Position numbers and translations under genes: made by a program. Below are positions 59,541 through 64,000 of a stretch of 64,000 nucleotides of DNA, piece after piece (the first letter of the stretch is position 1; every line of letters begins with the position of its first letter). Below the pieces are notes generated by a model. The model saw only the letters and a program-made list of their open reading frames with translations, was not told the origin of the DNA and did not search any database. The DNA comes from Coffea arabica (lineage: Eukaryota; Streptophyta; Magnoliopsida; Gentianales; Rubiaceae), in assembly GCF_036785885.1 (NCBI RefSeq), contig NC_092312.1, positions 16,696,001 through 16,760,000 on the forward strand, in the 5' to 3' direction.

Positions 59541-59602
59541 CCCCTCGGTTAGCTCGGGTGACCTGTGTAGCCTCTTTAAGTGAGACAGGTCTGGGGTTCG
59601 AC
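59541..59602 (+). mobile_element. 5' head of a tRNA-derived SINE (cut by the hAT insertion)
   Basis: The segment has a Pol III A-box-like ggttagctcgggtg near 59548-59560 and a B-box start ggttcgac at 59595-59602, spaced as in tRNA-derived SINE heads. The B box stops exactly where the hAT end TAGGCCTGTC begins, so the remainder of the SINE would lie beyond the hAT element, outside the window. The ggttcgac would then also be the 8-bp hAT target duplication. Assignment as a SINE is by promoter boxes only; a relict tRNA gene is possible. Confidence 0.5.
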
Positions 59603-60432
59603 TAGGCCTGTCAACGGGTCGGGTCCGGGCCGGAATGCATATATCCGGACCCGGACCCGTTATACTAGATTAGTTCCGGATTCGGCCCGAATACCCGACG
59701 GGTCTTCTAATATGTCACCGGACCCGTACCCGACGGGTCCCGAATCCGGGCCGGGTCTACCCGGCAATCAGACCCGGCAATTAGACCCGTTAAACCTGTT
59801 CAAGTAACTCCTGGAAAATGCATCAACAGTTGATGAATCGTTTTTCCTAACATCACCACAGCTCAAGAGTTGAACACTTAACAGATTTCAGCCAACAAGA
59901 AGAAAACAGCATGTAGCAAACTATTTCATATAATCTAATCCAACAAACACAAGGATTTAAAAAGTCCAACATTCAACAAATTACAATTTCAACAAAGCCA
60001 ATATTAGCAACAAAGCCAATATGACATCCAACAAATTACAATTTCTAAAAAGTCCAATCAAACATAAATATCAAATACATCAACCAACTAATGAAGTCCT
60101 GTAGATTACAATAGTCTTCATGGCTCTCATGTTTCACAATTTTCTGCAACAAAAACAAGGATACAACATATTTGTAAACAAATTACTAACTAATACAAAA
60201 AAAAAATTAGGTAAGAAAGAAATCAAATTGGCCTTACTCAAATACATCACCCTAACTTGGGAACTTTAGAAGAATCACCCAAATCTTCTCCAAATACTTC
60301 TAAGAAAACAAAAAGAAAGAAAGTAGATTAGTCTTTCTAGAGTAACTCAACCAAACAAACTTGTAATATGGATTTAAAAAGAAAAAACAACAAAAGAAAC
60401 ATAAACATGAAGGACTTACTTCTTTTCTTTTT

Positions 60433-62411
60433 CTAAGGTAACCAATCTCCAGTTGTTATCAAAGCTTCGACCACATCAGGAAGCAAAGCAGCACGGGTCT
60501 CATCAATTACCCTTCCGCCAACGCTAAATGCCGATTCCGATGCCACAGTAGTAGCTGGAATTGCAAGAATATCACGAGCCATCTTGCTAAGAATAGGAAA
60601 TTTTGGACTGTTTGCCTTCCACCAGCCTAGTATGTCAAAATCATCTTTTCTTGGAAATACAGGCTCGTCCAAGTATGATTGCAATTCAGATTTTTGGCTA
60701 GCAAGAATAGTAGAAGAACATGATTGCTGATACCATTTGTCAAAATCAGACAACTCATCATCATCATCTTCTACGTCTATATTTTTGTTGCCACAACTAG
60801 AAGTCCCTTCTCCTATATTATCTCCAACATAACTCAAAAAAGGAGCAAGGTCACCTCCATATTCAACAAACAAGTCAGCAATAGCATTACGAATTCTATC
60901 CACATATCTTTCACCACCTTCTCCATAAAGTTCATTGTAATAATACTCTACTAAAGCCAACTTAAATCTAGGATCAAGCACCACAGCAATAGCTAGCACC
61001 AAAGAACATTCTTCCCAATATTTCTCAAATTTTGCTTTCATTGGAATAGCCATTTCTCGAATAAAATCATGCTCACTAACTTCCCATTGCCTCATCTTAA
61101 TACGAATATTACATATATCAGGAAAGAAAACATTTGCTGTGGGAAAATTAGAACCACTAAAATGACATGTGGCTTCATAAAATTTTTTCAAACAACCATG
61201 AACAACACTAGCCACTTTCCAATCATTTTCTGAAGGATTGAGCTTGTAATTTCTGTCCATTTGTTCTAAACGACAAAAAGCTTCCTTCAAAGGCAAAGCA
61301 GTCTCAAGCATCAAGAATGTAGAATTCCATCTATTTTGAACATCCATACCTACTCTTTTTTTATTTTTCAGCTTGCATTGATTAATTGCATTCTCAAACT
61401 TTTGATAAGAAGAAGTAGACCTTTTCAAGTACTTTAAGGTCTCTCGAATCTTATGAAGCAATTTTCCAACAATAGCTAACCCATCTTGCACAATCAAATT
61501 AAGAATATGTGCACTACATCGAACATGAAAAAGATCACCTCCTAAATTGAGCAATGACTTATCCAACAGCCATGATTTCAAACATTTAACCATTGAATCA
61601 TTTGAAGATGCATTATCAACAACAACAGAGATCAGCTTCTTATCAATGTTCCATTCCAAGATGATATCAGAAATAAATCTAAATAATGTTTCACCATCAT
61701 GAGGATATGGAACAGATTTAAAAGCAATAATTTTCTTTTTCAATTCCCAATGTTCATTGACATAATGAGCTGTCAAACAGGCATAGGCAAAATTTTGGTG
61801 ATCTGATGTCCAAAGATCGGTAGTTAGACTTATCTTACCATCAAAATCATCCAAATACTTATACAATTTTGCCTTTTCTTCTTTATAAACACTAATCACA
61901 TCTGCCCTGGCTGTATTTCGAGAAATCAGCTTAAAATTTGGCTCCAAATTATTCAGAAAAATCTCAAAGTACTCATGCTCAACTATGTTAAAAGGATAGT
62001 TGTGTTTTATTATAGCTCTAGCCAAATCCATTCTACTTCTCTCTTGATCAAACTTGAAAGTTTGAACTTTAACTTTATCATCCAAAGCATTTTTAGCCAA
62101 CTGAAGTAATTGCTGCCCCCCACTCCTATGTCTTCTAGCAATGCAATTATCTATGTGTTTTTTCAAATGGCTTGTCCCGCATGAGCTATCTCCGGCCATT
62201 TTTTTTTACAATGCTTACATACGGCAACAATACCAGTAGCAGTCTTAACTCTATCCATATCAAACCATACCTTAGATGTTAATTTCTTTTCCCTAGGTTT
62301 CTTACACGAATCATCTTCCTTCACCTCCTCCTCTTCCGAATCCAAAATGGCAACCTCATTCTCATCAGCTGTGCTACTTGGTCCTGTTGGATTACTCGGC
62401 AAAGATGACAT
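60433..62411 (-). CDS. hAT transposase (BED finger, DDE-like core, hATC dimerisation)
   Basis: Cut-and-paste transposase. The first frame (ATG 62411, MSSLPSNPTG) carries an acidic start and the first half of a BED zinc finger (VCKHCKK). The second frame (62199 to 60433, 588 codons) carries the other half (DSSCGTSHLKKHIDNC) and the rest. The switch falls in an A9 run at 62198-62206, so the finger is split by a one-base length change: either real decay, an assembly error in the homopolymer, or slippage. Core motifs: LTTDLWTSDHQNFAYACLTA, VVVDNASSND, FHVRCSAHILNLIVQDGL, NRWNSTFLM, and the C-terminal hATC block PATTVASESAFSVGGRVID. Otherwise I see no stop, so the copy is young. Resembles RICESLEEPER-type proteins, but its tight link to hAT ends argues for a mobile copy rather than a domesticated gene. 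Confidence 0.9.
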
Positions 62412-62432
62412 CCTGCAATTAGTGAATAACAT

Positions 62433-63600
62433 AATTTATTAGATAAACATGGTACAAGACAAATTCCTTAGAATGTTGCATTCAAAATCCAGTGAATGCA
62501 AAAAATCTAAACAGCAAAATGCAAAATTTTTAGCACGAGTATAAGATGTACTGTCCAGGAATTTATGATGCACCAGATTCTTGAGTTTATTAACATTCCA
62601 GCCATATCAGAAGAGTAAAGCTCATTAAGATATTAACTGGCCTTGTTATTATGTTTTTATAGGACTATAACACATAAATTGCAGCAAAGCTCAACGCGAA
62701 GTCTTATCATTAGCAAGCCATTGATGATAACACCAAATTGCAGTTTTAATAGAGGGGAAACAAATTCCTTTCTCTTATATTTGTTAATTGACAATCCGAG
62801 AAGATGACAAATGATCCGAAAAGTGTTTCTATCCCTTCATTCTTTGAAATGTAAGCTCAGACCAATTCTGAGGAATAAAATTCCAGATCTGCATTCTGAT
62901 ATAAAATTCCACCATTACATGACAAGATGTAAGATATCCCACTGATTTCTCTCATACAGACATATGTATACGAAGGAAATTCCCAGGTCTTAAGCATATT
63001 ATCAGCAGTAGATGGCAGCCAATTAAATGGGGGTTCATGCACATTAATCATATCCACGATGCAGTGCCCAAGTAATTTATGGCTAGATTAATCTTTGGTG
63101 GTATCAAGTCTTATTTTTGTAGAATGTTATGTACCTAATCATTTGCTTTAGATGATTAACTTAGCTCAACAAGATCACTAAATCAGCAACCTTATTAGGC
63201 CCCATCAAGATCGACTTCTTATTTGAATAAAGTTTGTCACATCCTCATGATCAAGCAAGATAAACCCTGATCATGGTCAACAAATAAGTAATCATGCGTG
63301 CAATCATCCAATGATCCAATGACATAACCTTTGTACTCCAGGCTCCAGAGAACAAAGAAACGGAAACAGAGAACAAAGAACAAAACTGAATAGCTAGTCT
63401 CGAGATTATTCTAGTAAACTGAAACAGAGAACAAAACTACCCAACTAATAAAAATTCCCCTGCTATTTTCCTCCATAAATTCCAACATTTTCCCGTCAAG
63501 ATAATCTGGCAACTTATTTTTTGGGTAGTATTTAAAAATTTCAAAAAACCCAAAAAAATAAGTACAGCAAGATCAGAAATATACTAACAAAATTTTAAAA
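62433..63600. other. Non-coding stretch upstream of the transposase
   Basis: AT-rich, with no supported gene. On the minus strand an acceptor (aattgcag) sits one base before the transposase ATG, so much of this may be a 5'-UTR intron of the hAT gene. Confidence 0.4.
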
Positions 63601-63604
63601 AAAA

Positions 63605-63676
63605 AAAAGAAATTGATGAGACATATATACAGAGGGCCGAAAAAGAAATTGATGATACATATAAACAGAGGGCCGA
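63605..63676. repeat. 36-bp tandem duplication
   Basis: Two copies of aaaagaaattgatga followed by acatata.acagagggccga, offset by 36 bases, differing at about two positions. Confidence 0.85.
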
Positions 63677-63689
63677 AGGGATCAAGTTT

Positions 63690-64000
63690 ACTTGTTAAGA
63701 TAGAACTTCGTGCTGAGCACCGACGGCAAATCGGCAAGTCCGCAAGAGCAGCCAAGCAGGAAGACCGAAGACGCCAAATACTGGAGTAGTTGACTGAGAA
63801 GCCGAGCAGTCGGCAAAAGCAGCGGCGGCAGCCGAGCAGGAACTCCAGGAAGACTGAAGACGGCGAGGAGGCGAAGAGCCGAAGACTGGAGTAGTGGAGT
63901 GAACTGTGAAGAATCTGTGAGTGGTGAGTTGCAGATCTGGTGAGTGGTGAGTGGTGGTGGTGAGTGGTGGTGGTGGAGGCGCGACTCAGGAGTTGGGAGG
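63690..64000. other. GC-rich, internally repetitive window end
   Basis: Contains loosely repeated agccgagcagg and ccgaagac..ctggagtag segments (two rounds, about 63745-63795 and 63830-63890) and a terminal gtgagtggtggtggt array. On the minus strand it could be the first exon or promoter of the hAT gene, but nothing here proves that. Confidence 0.4.

Larger units (their letters stand above)
59603..64000 (-). mobile_element. hAT transposon, open at the window end
   Basis: The left end reads TAGGCCTGTCAACGGGTCGG, followed by about 180 bases crowded with GGACCCG/CGGGTC motifs, the sort of subterminal repeats that hAT transposases bind. The transposase (60433-62411) is on the minus strand, so this is the element's 3' end. 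No inverse copy of the end (GACAGGCCTA) is seen up to 64000, so the 5' end is presumably outside. The right-hand stretch from 62433 on, with an acceptor just before the ATG and a GC-rich 63690-64000, may be the 5' leader and promoter of the element, or partly flanking DNA. Confidence 0.75.

Noticed and set aside
60433-62411. Domesticated (RICESLEEPER-like) host gene
   Set aside because: Typical hAT terminal sequence and subterminal repeats lie 830 bases downstream of the stop, so a mobile copy is the simpler reading.
1-64000. CRISPR arrays, bacterial operons, organelle DNA insertions
   Set aside because: No direct-repeat/spacer arrays and no rRNA or plastid/mitochondrial gene blocks were recognised; gene structure is plainly plant nuclear.

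Overview
The window is nuclear DNA of a flowering plant, most likely a eudicot and possibly an asterid. The genes are split by many short AT-rich introns with GT-AG borders. Several are plant-specific or plastid-targeted proteins (CCS1, TIC62, HDR with a transit peptide, a fasciclin-like arabinogalactan protein, a DUF547/leucine-zipper protein). The spacers hold plant-type MITEs, an hAT transposon and a gypsy-like LTR fossil. There are no operons, so each gene is expected to have its own promoter.

Layout. 1-7 kb: an RMA-type membrane-anchored RING ubiquitin ligase, then CCS1 (plastid cytochrome c assembly, 8 exons). 7.7-11.1 kb: a long LTR-like fossil without an internal region. 12-20.4 kb: a direct tandem array of three MATE transporter genes, two intact (7 exons each, identical internal exon lengths) and one decayed. 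21.7-25 kb: HDR/IspH on the minus strand (10 exons), the last enzyme of the plastid MEP isoprenoid pathway. 25-28.4 kb: a MITE-rich spacer, including an hAT MITE with a perfect 8-bp target duplication. 29-35.3 kb: TIC62, whose 3' part is a series of repeat exons carrying the FNR-binding 'DLKPP' motif. 36.7-38.8 kb: an EEF1AKMT4/METTL13-type methyltransferase. 40.2 kb: a complete tRNA-Asn(GTT). 42.4-46.7 kb: an ARIADNE RBR ubiquitin ligase (ARI1/ARI2 type). 47.7-50.5 kb: an intronless fasciclin-like arabinogalactan gene and an inverted partial copy of it. 54.3-59.1 kb: a MIP1-leucine-zipper/DUF547 protein (11 exons). 59.5 kb to the end: an hAT transposon with a near-complete transposase, inserted in what looks like the tRNA-derived head of a SINE and running past the window edge.

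The genes look like ordinary unlinked euchromatic genes, not a pathway cluster. Three of them (CCS1, HDR, TIC62) serve plastid redox chemistry, and the MATE array is a typical lineage-specific expansion. I did not find a convincing undescribed multi-gene system. The best leads are: (i) the pairing of the hAT MITE with the hAT element that shares its ends; (ii) the hAT insertion at a Pol III B box; (iii) the growing and decaying TIC62 repeat exons with alternative C-termini; (iv) the duplicated stop-codon segment of the methyltransferase; (v) a conserved EAR-like DLNLP tail on the ARIADNE ligase. Exon borders were placed by eye from reading frame, splice consensus and remembered family sequences. 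No alignment or transcript data were available.
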